In this document: positions 16,919 to 24,614 of the stretch, one piece after another
Numbering within the stretch: position 1 is the stretch's first letter
Layout of the letters: each line of letters starts with the position of its first letter
Source: Erythrobacter oryzae
Lineage (GTDB): Bacteria > Pseudomonadota > Alphaproteobacteria > Sphingomonadales > Sphingomonadaceae
Direction: 5' to 3'
DNA length: 64,000 bases
NCBI RefSeq assembly: GCF_030271515.1
Contig: NZ_JASCXI010000001.1
Location: 744,001-808,000 of the forward strand
Notes under the pieces: model-generated
Databases searched by the model: none
Seen by the model: the letters and a program-made list of their open reading frames with translations, nothing else
What the model was told of the DNA's origin: nothing
Translations under genes and position numbers: made by a program

Positions 16919-17551
16919 ATGGCGAAAAAAGTGCTCCTCCTGCTTGCCAATGGCTTTGAACCGCTCGAAGCGGCAGGCTTCACCGATGTGCTGGGTTGGG
17001 CGAATATCGACGGCGACGAGCCGATCGAGCTGGTCTCGGCAGGTTTGCGCCCGCGTCTGCGCGCCACTTTCGGCTTTTCGGTGATGCCGGACGCGCTGGT
17101 CAGCGATCTCGATCTCGACAGCTTCGATGCGCTGGCCGTGCCGGGCGGTTTCGCCAAAGCCGGCTTCTATCAGGATGCCCTGTCGGAAGAGTTCCTCGCG
17201 GTCATCCGCCACTTTGAATCACGCGGAAAGATCGTCGCGTCGGTCTGCGTGGCGTCGCTCGCCCTCGGTGCAGCGGGGATCCTGCACGGGCGGCGGGCGA
17301 CCACCTATCATCAGGTAGGAGGCAAGCGGAAAGCCCAGCTAGAAGGTTACGGCGCGCAGTTTGTCGACGAAGCGATCGTCATCGACGGGCCGCTCATGAC
17401 CTCGACCGGCCCGGGCACTGCCATCGAAGTGGCCTTTGCCTTGCTGCGCGACTTGACCTCGAAAACGGTCGCCGACCGGATCCGTGCGCTGATGCGCGTG
17501 CCGCGTCCCGATGCAACATGGCAGATCACGCCGCAGGTCCCGACAGCATGA
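16919..17551 (+). CDS. DJ-1/PfpI-family protein (paralogue 2)
   Basis: 210 residues, closely similar to the protein at 10344: LLLANGFEPLEAAGFTDVLGW, DALAVPGGFAKAGFYQDAL, and the nucleophile cysteine in ASVCVASLALGAAG, then TTYHQVGGKRKAQLEGYGA. Probable cytoplasmic stress protein acting on reactive carbonyls or damaged thiols, a family-level expectation. The stop overlaps the next start (ATGA, 17548), so it is translationally coupled to the PNPOx-like gene. It belongs to the LysR-adjacent operon. Confidence 0.88.
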   Translation: MAKKVLLLLANGFEPLEAAGFTDVLGWANIDGDEPIELVSAGLRPRLRATFGFSVMPDALVSDLDLDSFDALAVPGGFAKAGFYQDALSEEFLAVIRHFESRGKIVASVCVASLALGAAGILHGRRATTYHQVGGKRKAQLEGYGAQFVDEAIVIDGPLMTSTGPGTAIEVAFALLRDLTSKTVADRIRALMRVPRPDATWQITPQVPTA

Positions 17552-18141
17552 CGCGCCGGCCCGTCGATGTTGCCTTCACGCCCTCAGTCAGAGCGGCGCA
17601 GGCGCGCAAGGGATCCGCCGCGATCTACGAAGGGATGGAGATGGGCCGGTCACTGGAGGATCTGGCGCCCTTCATTGCCGGCGTCCGCAGCTTCTATCTC
17701 GCCACCGCGAGCGCCGAAGGCCAGCCCTACATCCAGCACCGCGGCGGCCCGCCGGGGTTCCTGCAGATCACCGGCGACCACACCCTCGCCTTTGCCGATT
17801 TCAAGGGAAACCGCCAGTTCATCACCACCGGCAACCTTGCCGAGAACCCGCGCGCCTGCATCTTCCTGATGGATTACGCGCGGCGCCAGCGGATCAAGAT
17901 CTGGGGCACTGCGCGGGTGATCGAGGGCGACGCGGCACTCGAACAGCGCCTGATGCCCGACGGCTACCGCGCTCGGCCCGAGCAGGTGATCGAATTCGAG
18001 GTCGAGGCATGGGATTCCAATTGCCCGCAGCACATTCCGCAGATGTTCCACGCCGACGACGTCCGCGGGGCGCTCGCGGAGCGCGACGAGAAGATAGCAG
18101 TGCTCGAAGCCGAGCTCGCAGCGTTTCGCGCAGCGCAATGA
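17548..18141 (+). CDS. PNPOx-like FMN-binding split-barrel protein
   Basis: 197 residues from the ATG overlapping the upstream stop. Split-barrel signature: VRSFYLATASAEGQPYIQHRGGPPGFLQI, ADFKGNRQFITTGNL, RACIFLMDYARRQRIKIWGTARVIEG. A coiled-coil-like C-terminal tail (ALAERDEKIAVLEAELAAFRAAQ) follows. Related to the N-terminal domain of the fusion at 14839 and to general-stress FMN or F420-type oxidoreductases. It probably binds flavin; the reaction is unknown. Last gene of its operon, followed by a strong hairpin at 18271. Confidence 0.82.
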   Translation: MTRRPVDVAFTPSVRAAQARKGSAAIYEGMEMGRSLEDLAPFIAGVRSFYLATASAEGQPYIQHRGGPPGFLQITGDHTLAFADFKGNRQFITTGNLAENPRACIFLMDYARRQRIKIWGTARVIEGDAALEQRLMPDGYRARPEQVIEFEVEAWDSNCPQHIPQMFHADDVRGALAERDEKIAVLEAELAAFRAAQ

Positions 18142-18270
18142 TCCCTTTCGCCCTTCCGTGGTTCTGCAACCGACCCGTCGGGCCTAGCTTGCAAGCGTTA
18201 TCGGACGCCTCCCCCCAATCTCCCCGATGACATCGTGCGGATCACGCTCCCTCCGGGCCGATCCGCATGT

Positions 18271-18311
18271 AGACCGGGCGGGGCTCCCCCCAAGCTAGCC
18301 CCGTCCGGTCT
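18271..18311 (+). terminator. Strong 15-bp hairpin, probable terminator
   Basis: AGACCGGGCGGGGCT (18271-18285) pairs with 18297-18311 over 15 positions, with one G-U wobble and an 11-nt loop. Only three T residues follow, so intrinsic termination would be partial. It sits 130 bp after the PNPOx-like gene and 30 bp before the gene at 18341, so it could also be a 5'-leader structure. Confidence 0.5.
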
Positions 18312-18340
18312 TTCCTGTGTGCCAGCCAGAGGAGCCTGCC

Positions 18341-18805
18341 ATGACCCGTCCCCCGCTTCCCCCCTTCACCGATGAAACCGCCCGCGAGAAGGTGCGTCTG
18401 GCAGAGGATGGCTGGAACAGCCGCGACGCCGCCAGGGTAGCGCTCGCCTACACCGAGGATACCCAATGGCGGAACCGCGCCGAGTTCCCGCGCGGGCGTG
18501 CCGAGGCGCAGGCGTTTCTGGAGCGCAAATGGGCCAAGGAGCTCGACTACCGGCTGATCAAGGAGCTGTGGGCGCACGCCGGCAACCGGATCGCGGTGCG
18601 CTATGCCTATGAATACCACGATGACAGCGGCAACTGGTTCCGCGCCTATGGCAACGAGAACTGGGAGTTTGCCCCTGACGGCCTGATGCAGCGGCGATTT
18701 GCGAGCATCAACGAACACCCCATCCGCGAGGAAGAGCGCCTGTTCCGCTGGCCCCTCGGTCGCCGTCCCGACGACCATCCCGGCCTGTCGGACCTCGGGC
18801 TCTAG
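18341..18805 (+). CDS. DUF1348 / SnoaL-like NTF2-fold protein
   Basis: 154 residues of the DUF1348 family (nuclear transport factor 2-like cone fold). Characteristic stretches are [70 protein letters not shown] and [14 protein letters not shown]. Members are small cytoplasmic proteins of undefined function. AGAGGAG lies before the ATG. It is followed 8 bp later by a thioredoxin-like gene, probably co-transcribed. Confidence 0.85.
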   Translation: MTRPPLPPFTDETAREKVRLAEDGWNSRDAARVALAYTEDTQWRNRAEFPRGRAEAQAFLERKWAKELDYRLIKELWAHAGNRIAVRYAYEYHDDSGNWFRAYGNENWEFAPDGLMQRRFASINEHPIREEERLFRWPLGRRPDDHPGLSDLGL

Positions 18806-18813
18806 GTGCCGCA

Positions 18814-19140
18814 ATGCCGCGGGAGCTGAGCACCGCGACCTTCAAGGCTGCGGTGATCGATGCTGGCCATCCCGTACTCGTAAGCTTCTACGCGGACGGG
18901 TGCGGCCCGTGTGAGATGCAAGCCCCCATGCTGGAAGCGCTCGAAGCCCGCGTTCGCGGCGCAGCCGCCATCGTCAAGGTCAACGCCGAACATAACCCCG
19001 AACTGGTCAACCTGTTCGGGGTGCGCTCGCTGCCGACCATGATCCTGTTCGCCGGCGGCAGAATTGCGCGCCGCTTTGCCGGACTGACGAACGGCCACGA
19101 TCTCATCATGGCCATGCTCGCCAGCCTCGACGATTGCTAG
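18814..19140 (+). CDS. Thioredoxin-like protein
   Basis: 108 residues with thioredoxin fold. The active site reads YADGCGPCEMQAPML: the CGPC dithiol is intact but the usual preceding Trp is Gly. VNAEHNPELVNLFGVRSLPTMILFAGG contains the conserved cis-proline segment. No signal peptide, so cytoplasmic. Probably reduces disulfides or sulfenic acids. Next to DUF1348 and within a block rich in thiol-related genes. Confidence 0.88.
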   Translation: MPRELSTATFKAAVIDAGHPVLVSFYADGCGPCEMQAPMLEALEARVRGAAAIVKVNAEHNPELVNLFGVRSLPTMILFAGGRIARRFAGLTNGHDLIMAMLASLDDC

Positions 19141-19149
19141 CTTGCCGCT

Positions 19150-19416
19150 CTACCGGATTGTCCGGCCTGGAGCCGCTTGAGCCGCGACCACCTGTCTGCC
19201 AGCATCCCCGCGGTGACCGCGGCCTTGCAGCGCGCCGGCAAGGCGGCCGGCGCGCTCGCTGCCGAAACGCGTGGCATCCGGCCCCAGAGCCTTGTCATAA
19301 ACGGCAATCCGCGCCGCCTTCTCGGCGTGAGCCGTCAAGGCCGGCGGTGCCAGGACAACTCCGGTGAGCACAAAACCGGCAAGCGCTGCCAGAACCGCAT
19401 CAGTGTGTTTGTGCAT
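19150..19416 (-). CDS. Small exported protein of unknown function
   Basis: 88 residues with an N-terminal signal peptide (LAALAGFVLTGVVLAPPALTAHA), then AARIAVYDKALGPDATRFGSERAGRL and a Gly/Arg-rich tail without recognised domain. GGGAG is 7 nt before the ATG. Convergent with the thioredoxin gene, 9 bp apart. The low-complexity tail may mean the real C-terminus has drifted. A GTTTCGCC palindrome lies 64 bp upstream. Confidence 0.45.
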   Translation of the reverse strand: MHKHTDAVLAALAGFVLTGVVLAPPALTAHAEKAARIAVYDKALGPDATRFGSERAGRLAGALQGRGHRGDAGRQVVAAQAAPGRTIR

Positions 19417-19479
19417 GACCAGACTCCCGTCTCGATTGCCCGCGCCATGCGGGATTGTTGGAGGCGTACCTGCGGCAGC

Positions 19480-19500
19480 GTTTCGCCAGAACGGCGAAAC
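19480..19500. promoter_or_regulatory. 8-bp palindrome GTTTCGCC-N5-GGCGAAAC
   Basis: Perfect inverted repeat in the 288-bp gap between two divergent small genes (19416 minus and 19705 plus). No U-tract on either side, so operator use is more likely than termination. No cognate regulator is known. Confidence 0.35.
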
Positions 19501-19704
19501 CGTGCAGCAGATCATTCCGGAGAACGGAACGACCGGACAGGCGCGGGTCTGGCCAGCATCATTGCCGCAGACGCAATGGATCATTGCCATCTGTCCGCGT
19601 TCTCATCGCGCCGCAGACGGATAGATTGATCAGATCACGCGCTGCACCATTCACGCTTCCGCTCCTCGAAAACGACAAGGCGCGGTGACCGCAGGAGAAC
19701 TGCC

Positions 19705-19764
19705 ATGAACGACACCACGCCTGAATGCGGCCAGCCCACGATGATCCATCGGGAGGCGGAATGA
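19705..19764 (+). CDS. Putative 19-residue leader peptide
   Basis: Short frame MNDTTPECGQPTMIHREAE with AGGAGAAC just upstream. Its TGA overlaps the next ATG (ATGA at 19761), the usual sign of translational coupling. Too short for family assignment. It may be a genuine small protein or only a translation-coupling leader for the membrane protein that follows. Confidence 0.4.
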   Translation: MNDTTPECGQPTMIHREAE

Positions 19765-19976
19765 TGGAGCTGTGCGTCGATTGCCTCAAGCGCGAGGACC
19801 CGGGCTGGACCCGGCACTACCGCAAGGGTTCCATGGCGCTGGCGGCCTATGGTGCAGGGGTCTTCCTGCTCCCGGACATCCCGGTCGCTCATGTGCTCCA
19901 AGGCCTCTTCTTCCTCTTCGCTTTCCCTTGGATCGTGTGGCCGCTCGTTGCCGCTTCAAGGCCGCGCAAGACGTAG
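19761..19976 (+). CDS. Small membrane protein with N-terminal CxxC
   Basis: 71 residues: MMELCVDCLKREDPGWTRHYRKGSMALA, then a hydrophobic hairpin (YGAGVFLLPDIPVAHVLQGLFFLFAFPWIVWPLVAAS). The CVDC pair could bind metal or act as a thiol switch. GGGAGGCGGA provides the ribosome-binding site. No family recognised. Confidence 0.5.
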   Translation: MMELCVDCLKREDPGWTRHYRKGSMALAAYGAGVFLLPDIPVAHVLQGLFFLFAFPWIVWPLVAASRPRKT

Positions 19977-20003
19977 TGGTGAGGAGCGACCTCGCCGCCG
20001 GGT

Positions 20004-20034
20004 GACTCCGGAGGGGAGTCTCTCCACGGTGGAG
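20004..20034. terminator. Adjacent hairpins in convergent gap, possible bidirectional terminator
   Basis: GACTCC-N5-GGAGTC (20004-20020) followed by CTCC-N5-GGAG (20022-20034) between the plus-strand membrane gene (stop 19976) and the minus-strand gap gene (stop 20046). No T-run, so weak. Confidence 0.3.
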
Positions 20035-20045
20035 CCGGCGCGTGT

Positions 20046-21053
20046 CTAGAGCTGCGCTGCCATCTGACGCGCAGTTTCAAGCAGGCGGTTGGCGAAACCC
20101 CACTCATTGTCGTACCAGCCAAGGATGCGGACCAGGTGCTGATCCGTGACCTTGGTTTCGGCCAGATCGACAGTGACACTTGCCGGATTGTGATTGAGAT
20201 CGACCGAGACCAGCGGCTCGCTAGTGGTCGCGAGTATCCCGGCAAACGGACCGGCCGCAGCCTCTTCCAGAAGCGCGTTGATCTCGTTCTCATCCGTCGC
20301 TCGCGCGGCATGAAACACGAAATCGATCAGCGAGACGTTGGGTGTCGGAACCCTGATAGAGGCACCGGACAGCTTGCCCTTGAGTTGCGGCAGCACTTCG
20401 GCGACGGCCTTGGTCGCGCCGGTCGAGGTGGGGATCATCGACATCGCTCCGCCGCGCGCACGCCTGAGATCGGGGTGGTACTGGTCGTGAAGCCGCTGAT
20501 CGTTGGTATAGGAATGGACGGTGGTCATGTGACCGCGCTCGATGCCGATGGCGCGGTCGAGCACAGCGACAACCGGAGCGAGTGCATTGGTGGTGCAGCT
20601 GGCATTCGACACGATGCTATGTTCGGGACGCAACAGGGCATGATTGACGCCCTGAACCACGGTGAGATCCGCATCTTTCGCGGGCGCTGAAATCAGCACG
20701 CGCCGGGCACCACGCGCGATGTGTGCCGCAGCTCTCTTGCGATCGGTGAACAGTCCGCTGGCCTCGATCACCAGGTCAATGCCTGAAGCCTGATGATCCA
20801 TTGCCGACGGATCAGGGAAGCGGGTCACGACGATGCGTTGCCCGCCGACCATGATCCAGCCGTCGCCGAATTCCACATCGCCGGCTGCCCGCCCATGCAC
20901 GCTGTCGTGCCTGTAAAGGGCTGCGCAGCTGCGCGCGTCCATCATGTCGTTGATGGCGACCAGCGCGATGCCCTCGGGGCGCTGCTCCCGAATGAGGCGA
21001 GCGAGCAGGCGTCCGATGCGGCCGAAGCCGTTGATGGCGATATGCGTGGTCAT
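20046..21053 (-). CDS. gap: Glyceraldehyde-3-phosphate dehydrogenase, type I
   Basis: 335 residues. N-terminal NAD-binding fold (MTTHIAINGFGRIGRLLARL), catalytic SNASCTTNALAP with the active-site Cys, the substrate-binding segment STGATKAVAEVLPQLKGKLSGASIRVPTPNVSLID, and the C-terminal WYDNEWGFANRLLETAR. Converts glyceraldehyde 3-phosphate to 1,3-bisphosphoglycerate. It lies inside the putative island next to a Lpd-like flavoprotein rather than beside pgk/tkt, so it may be an accessory copy; a core gap gene is expected elsewhere. Confidence 0.93.
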   Translation of the reverse strand: MTTHIAINGFGRIGRLLARLIREQRPEGIALVAINDMMDARSCAALYRHDSVHGRAAGDVEFGDGWIMVGGQRIVVTRFPDPSAMDHQASGIDLVIEASGLFTDRKRAAAHIARGARRVLISAPAKDADLTVVQGVNHALLRPEHSIVSNASCTTNALAPVVAVLDRAIGIERGHMTTVHSYTNDQRLHDQYHPDLRRARGGAMSMIPTSTGATKAVAEVLPQLKGKLSGASIRVPTPNVSLIDFVFHAARATDENEINALLEEAAAGPFAGILATTSEPLVSVDLNHNPASVTVDLAETKVTDQHLVRILGWYDNEWGFANRLLETARQMAAQL

Positions 21054-21081
21054 GGTGTTCGTCCTTGTGCGGGGTTGCCGG

Positions 21082-22530
21082 TCAGGCGGTGGGTCGGCAG
21101 TCGAGGCAGGGCCGGTGTGCGGGGGAGGTTTCATCCATCGCGTCGCGCGCGGCCCGGAGCGCTGTTCGAACCCCCTCCTCGATCACGGGATGATAGAACG
21201 GACTGTCGAGCATCTGCTGGACCGAGCGATCCGCCTCCAGCGCCCAGGCGAGCAGGTGGGCGATGTGCTCGGCCGCAGGGCCCACCATCTCGGCCCCGAG
21301 GAGCTTGCCGGTCACACGATGGGCATAGATGTTGAGCCTGCCGACATTGCGTCCCGCCACCCGGGACCGTCCTTGCCCCGTGAAGTCGACAGTGCCGGTG
21401 ACAAAGCTTGCCTTGGCCTGTTCCAGTTGTGCGTGGCTTTGGCCGATCATGGCGATCTGCGGGTCGGAAAAGACAACGCCGATCGCCGTGCGACGATGGC
21501 GCGGTGCCACGAAGGGAAAGCGTGCGGCATTCTCCCCGGCGATCCGTCCGGCATCGGATGCTTCATGGAGCAGCGGTGCGTCAGGTGCGGCATCGCCAGC
21601 AAGGAATATGGCACTGTCCCCGATCCGGGTCGTGTGGCGATCCCAGCCGATCGGGGTGCCGCTTTCATCGAGCGCAATACCGGCGTGCTCCAGACCGAGG
21701 CGGTCAAGATTGGGGCGGCGGCCGGTGGCGGCGATCAGGTAGTCGAAGCGCTCCTCGATCTCGTGCCCATCGACCTGCTCGGTCACCACGACGGCGTCGC
21801 CCTGCCGTTCGAGAGCGACTACCTGCGCGTTCGGGGTGAAGCGATACTCGGCGGCAAATGCAGCGTGGGCGGCCTCGGTGACCGCAGGGTCGGTCAACGG
21901 GCCGACCCGCCCGCTGCGTCCGAACAGCTTCACCCGCACGCCGAGGCGAGCGAGCGCCTGGGCAAGTTCCAGACCGATCACCCCGTTGCCGAAGACCGCG
22001 ACGGACTCTGGCAGTTCATCCCAGTCGAACACGTCGTCATTGATGATGAGCCTGTCTCCCAGCGCATCCCAGGCCGAGGGCCACATGGCGCGCGAGCCTG
22101 TGGCGATCACCACACGGCCGGCCTCGATCGCGGTTCCATCGTCCAGCAGCAGGCGGCCGGGAGCCGTAAAGCGGGCCGATCCCCTGATCTTGTGCGCCTC
22201 CGGCCAGCCTTCGACATCTTCGAGAACGAAGCCGACAAAGCGGTCGCGCTCGGCACGGACTCTGGCCATCACGGCCCGACCGTCGACCTCGATCTGCGAG
22301 ACCCGGACGCCGAAGCGACCCGCGTGACGGGCGTGATGCGCGGCTTCGGCTGCGGCGATCAGGAGCTTGGAGGGCATGCAGCCAACCCGTGCGCAGGTCG
22401 TCCCGTAGTGCGCTTCCTCAATGACGAGGATCGAATCCGTGAAATTGCGCGCCGATTTGTAAGCCGACATTCCGGCGCTGCCTGCACCGATAATCACGAC
22501 ATCGGCTTTGAGTGATCCGGTCTGTGGCAT
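21082..22530 (-). CDS. Dihydrolipoyl dehydrogenase-like pyridine nucleotide-disulfide oxidoreductase
   Basis: 482 residues. FAD fold (DVVIIGAGSAGMSAYKSAR), redox-active disulfide CARVGCMPSKLL, NAD(P) fold (VAVFGNGVIGLELAQALARLG), second FAD motif (AIFLAGDAAPDAPLLHEASDAGRIAG) and a C-terminal dimer-interface His-Glu (FYHPVIEEGVRTALR). Resembles Lpd and mercuric-reductase relatives. No E2/E3 partner genes or mercury genes are near, so the substrate is open. It is 28 bp upstream of gap in the same direction and probably co-transcribed. The C-terminus has an extra CLDC pair. Confidence 0.88.
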   Translation of the reverse strand: MPQTGSLKADVVIIGAGSAGMSAYKSARNFTDSILVIEEAHYGTTCARVGCMPSKLLIAAAEAAHHARHAGRFGVRVSQIEVDGRAVMARVRAERDRFVGFVLEDVEGWPEAHKIRGSARFTAPGRLLLDDGTAIEAGRVVIATGSRAMWPSAWDALGDRLIINDDVFDWDELPESVAVFGNGVIGLELAQALARLGVRVKLFGRSGRVGPLTDPAVTEAAHAAFAAEYRFTPNAQVVALERQGDAVVVTEQVDGHEIEERFDYLIAATGRRPNLDRLGLEHAGIALDESGTPIGWDRHTTRIGDSAIFLAGDAAPDAPLLHEASDAGRIAGENAARFPFVAPRHRRTAIGVVFSDPQIAMIGQSHAQLEQAKASFVTGTVDFTGQGRSRVAGRNVGRLNIYAHRVTGKLLGAEMVGPAAEHIAHLLAWALEADRSVQQMLDSPFYHPVIEEGVRTALRAARDAMDETSPAHRPCLDCRPTA

Positions 22531-22932
22531 GGCAATCTCGCTCGATCCGTTGTTGAGCGAGAATTAGGCCTGCAAGGTTAGTGCAACAATCGCACCACGG
22601 GGAAACACTCCGTGCCGCGCTGCGGAACAATCATGGCTGCACCGAGATACCCATATCTGCGATCATTCGGAATAGGCGGGCGGTCGGATCAAAGCTCAAT
22701 TTCGGCTCCCGACATTGATTGCTGTCCGGCAGGTCGCGCGTGAACTCCAGAAACGTCCCAGATCCAGTCTTTGCGACCGATGGCGCTCAGTCGGCTGCCG
22801 GATGATCGCCAGACGCGCCCCACTGACCGGCGCAGGCACGCCACGCAACGCCCGCTCCAGATGTGCGATGCGTGCCCGACCCGAGCCCGCGGCAACATGG
22901 CTCGCGATCATGCAAATCTCCTGCGGCTTTTG

Positions 22933-22971
22933 GGGGTATCGCGAGCCAGGCAAGCCCCTCAGCGATACCCC
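22933..22971. repeat. Inverted repeat GGGGTATCGC...GCGATACCCC
   Basis: Perfect 10-bp arms (22933-22942 and 22962-22971) with a 19-nt interval. The ATACCCC element is the same heptamer found as direct repeats at 7303 and 23211, which suggests integrase or excisionase arm sites at the right end of island A. Confidence 0.45.
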
Positions 22972-23134
22972 ACACAGTCGAGCAGGGGTCGATTTCCCGA
23001 TTGGGGACCGTTAACTCAAGCACTTCAAAATTTCGTAATTTCAGTGACTAAGCGCCGATACCTAAGGGTAACTCGGCGCCGTTCGAGTCCCACTTTGCAA
23101 ACTTTTATCGTTAATTTTCAGATGTTTATTTTCA

Positions 23135-23230
23135 TGGTAGCGGAGGAGGGATCTTCAGGCGATCCATAACATTCTGAAATAGACGCAACGATCCGCCTCA
23201 AGGTCACGAGATACCCCCAGCTCTACCCCC
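23135..23230 (+). repeat. Distal attachment-site copy B (tRNA-Met 3' end plus arm-type repeats)
   Basis: A 17-nt match to the tRNA-Met 3' end (23135-23151). Counting from the shared 15-nt core, 61 nt later come ATACCCCC (23211-23218), N5, TACCCCC (23224-23230). Core, interval and repeat spacing are identical to the copy at 7227, while the sequences between have largely diverged. Confidence 0.65.
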
Positions 23231-23477
23231 GGGATGGAGCCTCCGGCTGGTGTGCTGAGCGACCCGCAAGAGATTATCCGATTGTTATCGAGCACGAGGG
23301 ATGGGGCCTATTCATGGATCGCCCGCTCTCCGTGCTCGTGCAATGCGTCCGTTGCCAAACCAAGCATGCGGAAGATTAGGGCGCCATTTTCCGCTTCTGA
23401 AGGTGTATCCGACATGCTGGTTGTCCGATACAAGGCACTGTTGGTCCTACCCCGACCGTTGTTCTGAGCCAAAATAA

Positions 23478-24614
23478 ATGCCGAGAATCCTGATCGATTG
23501 CCGTTATCTGAATGGGCGGCCGAGCGGCATTGGCGAGATGGTTTTGGCGCTGGCCACCTACCTGCCCCGGCAAGCTCCTGACCTGAAATTTACGTTCCTT
23601 ACCAACGCCGCCGCTCCCCAACCCCTTCGCAACGATGCCAACGTCACCTGTTTGCAGGTCGCGGCGCCTGCGAATGGGCCCGGCACGATGTGGTTCATGC
23701 CACGCCTGGTCGATCTGGACCATATCGACCTGTTCCACGCTCCGGCCAATATCCTCCCGGCGGGACTCACAATGCCCACAGTCACCACGATCCACGATCT
23801 GATGTGGCTGGAGCATCCCGAATGGTGTTCACCGGGCCTGCTCCACCCGGTTCGCAAAGCATTCTTCGCTGGCGGTATAAGGCGCGCCTTGCGCCGGTCG
23901 ACCTCTATTGCCGCCATCAGCGATGCCACCGCAACAGCCATCACGCGACATTTTCCCGATGCGGCAATGCGCACCCATGTGACGCTTTCGGGGGTCTCCG
24001 AGGATTTCTCTCCGGTCCAGCGCAACGCGGGCGTTCTAGCCGGTTGCGGTCTGGATCCCGAGCGCCGCTACATTCTGGTTGTCGGGCAATACGCGCCATA
24101 CAAAAATCACGACGGAGCGATCAGGGCGTTCGCCGCAGCATGCAAAACCATTGATGATATCGATCTTGTGCTGGTGCAGCGGCAAGGGCCGAGTTCGGCA
24201 GCATTGCTCAAACTGGCGCGCCAGCTCGGTATGGAAGATCGCGTTCGCTTTACGGGCCCGGTCGAGCGTGCGGAACTGATCCAGCTATATTCCTCTGCTG
24301 AGTTGCTGCTTCATCCATCTCTCTGCGAAGGCTTCGGAAATCCCGTGATTGAGGCGATGGCCTGCGGATGTCCCGTCATCACGAGCAGCATATCAGCAAT
24401 GCCGGAAGTTGCCGGCGGGGCCGCGCTTCTGGCCGATCCCCACGACACGAACGACCTCGCGCGTCAGATCAGGGAGGTACTCGGCGACGATGGATTGGCG
24501 CAGGATTTGCGCAGACGCGGTCATGCGCGAGCCAAAGAGATGCGCTGGGAAAGGTTCGCCGAAGCCAATCTGGCAATTTACCGACGCGTTCTCGGGAAAC
24601 AGAAGGCTAGTTGA
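23478..24614 (+). CDS. Glycosyltransferase family 4 (GT-B fold)
   Basis: 378 residues. N-terminal Rossmann half (ILIDCRYLNGRPSGIGEMVLAL, TIHDLMWLEHPEW) and C-terminal donor half (YILVVGQYAPYKNHDGAIRAF, RVRFTGPVERAELIQLYSSAELLLHPSLCEGFGNPVIEAMACGCPVI) with the EGFGNPVIEAM retaining-transferase motif. Likely adds a sugar to a lipid- or nucleotide-activated acceptor on the cytoplasmic face. No clear ribosome-binding site precedes the ATG. It is the first gene to the right of attachment copy B. Its 3' end overlaps the convergent phosphotransferase gene by 8 bp. Confidence 0.9.
   Translation: MPRILIDCRYLNGRPSGIGEMVLALATYLPRQAPDLKFTFLTNAAAPQPLRNDANVTCLQVAAPANGPGTMWFMPRLVDLDHIDLFHAPANILPAGLTMPTVTTIHDLMWLEHPEWCSPGLLHPVRKAFFAGGIRRALRRSTSIAAISDATATAITRHFPDAAMRTHVTLSGVSEDFSPVQRNAGVLAGCGLDPERRYILVVGQYAPYKNHDGAIRAFAAACKTIDDIDLVLVQRQGPSSAALLKLARQLGMEDRVRFTGPVERAELIQLYSSAELLLHPSLCEGFGNPVIEAMACGCPVITSSISAMPEVAGGAALLADPHDTNDLARQIREVLGDDGLAQDLRRRGHARAKEMRWERFAEANLAIYRRVLGKQKAS

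Larger units (their letters stand above)
7227..23134. mobile_element. Putative genomic island A, bounded by tRNA-Met 3'-end repeats
   Basis: The left boundary is a 15-nt copy of the tRNA-Met 3' end (TGGTAGCGGAGGAGG, 7227-7241). The right boundary is a second copy at 23135. Cargo is regulatory and redox/detoxification genes. No integrase, transposase or conjugation gene is visible, so the element would be immobile now. The limits are inferred from the repeats; the block could also have arisen by successive insertions. Confidence 0.5.
22531..23477. other. 947-bp region without a convincing gene; island junction
   Basis: No frame here has a family match. It holds the GGGGTATCGC/GCGATACCCC inverted repeat (22933-22971), the second tRNA-Met-end copy (23135) and its ATACCCCC-N5-TACCCCC repeat (23211-23230). 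The segment around 23020-23135 is locally AT-rich. This is the expected place for a lost integrase. Confidence 0.6.

Noticed and set aside
22689-23014. Several overlapping frames on both strands in the island junction
   Set aside because: All are short, mutually overlapping and without recognisable motifs; no integrase signature (R...HxxR...Y) was found in any.
23070-23105. tRNA-like T-arm string (GTTCGAGTCCCAC) left of att copy B
   Set aside because: The flanks cannot pair into a T-stem and no acceptor, D or anticodon arm is present, so it is not a tRNA or a clear tRNA fragment.
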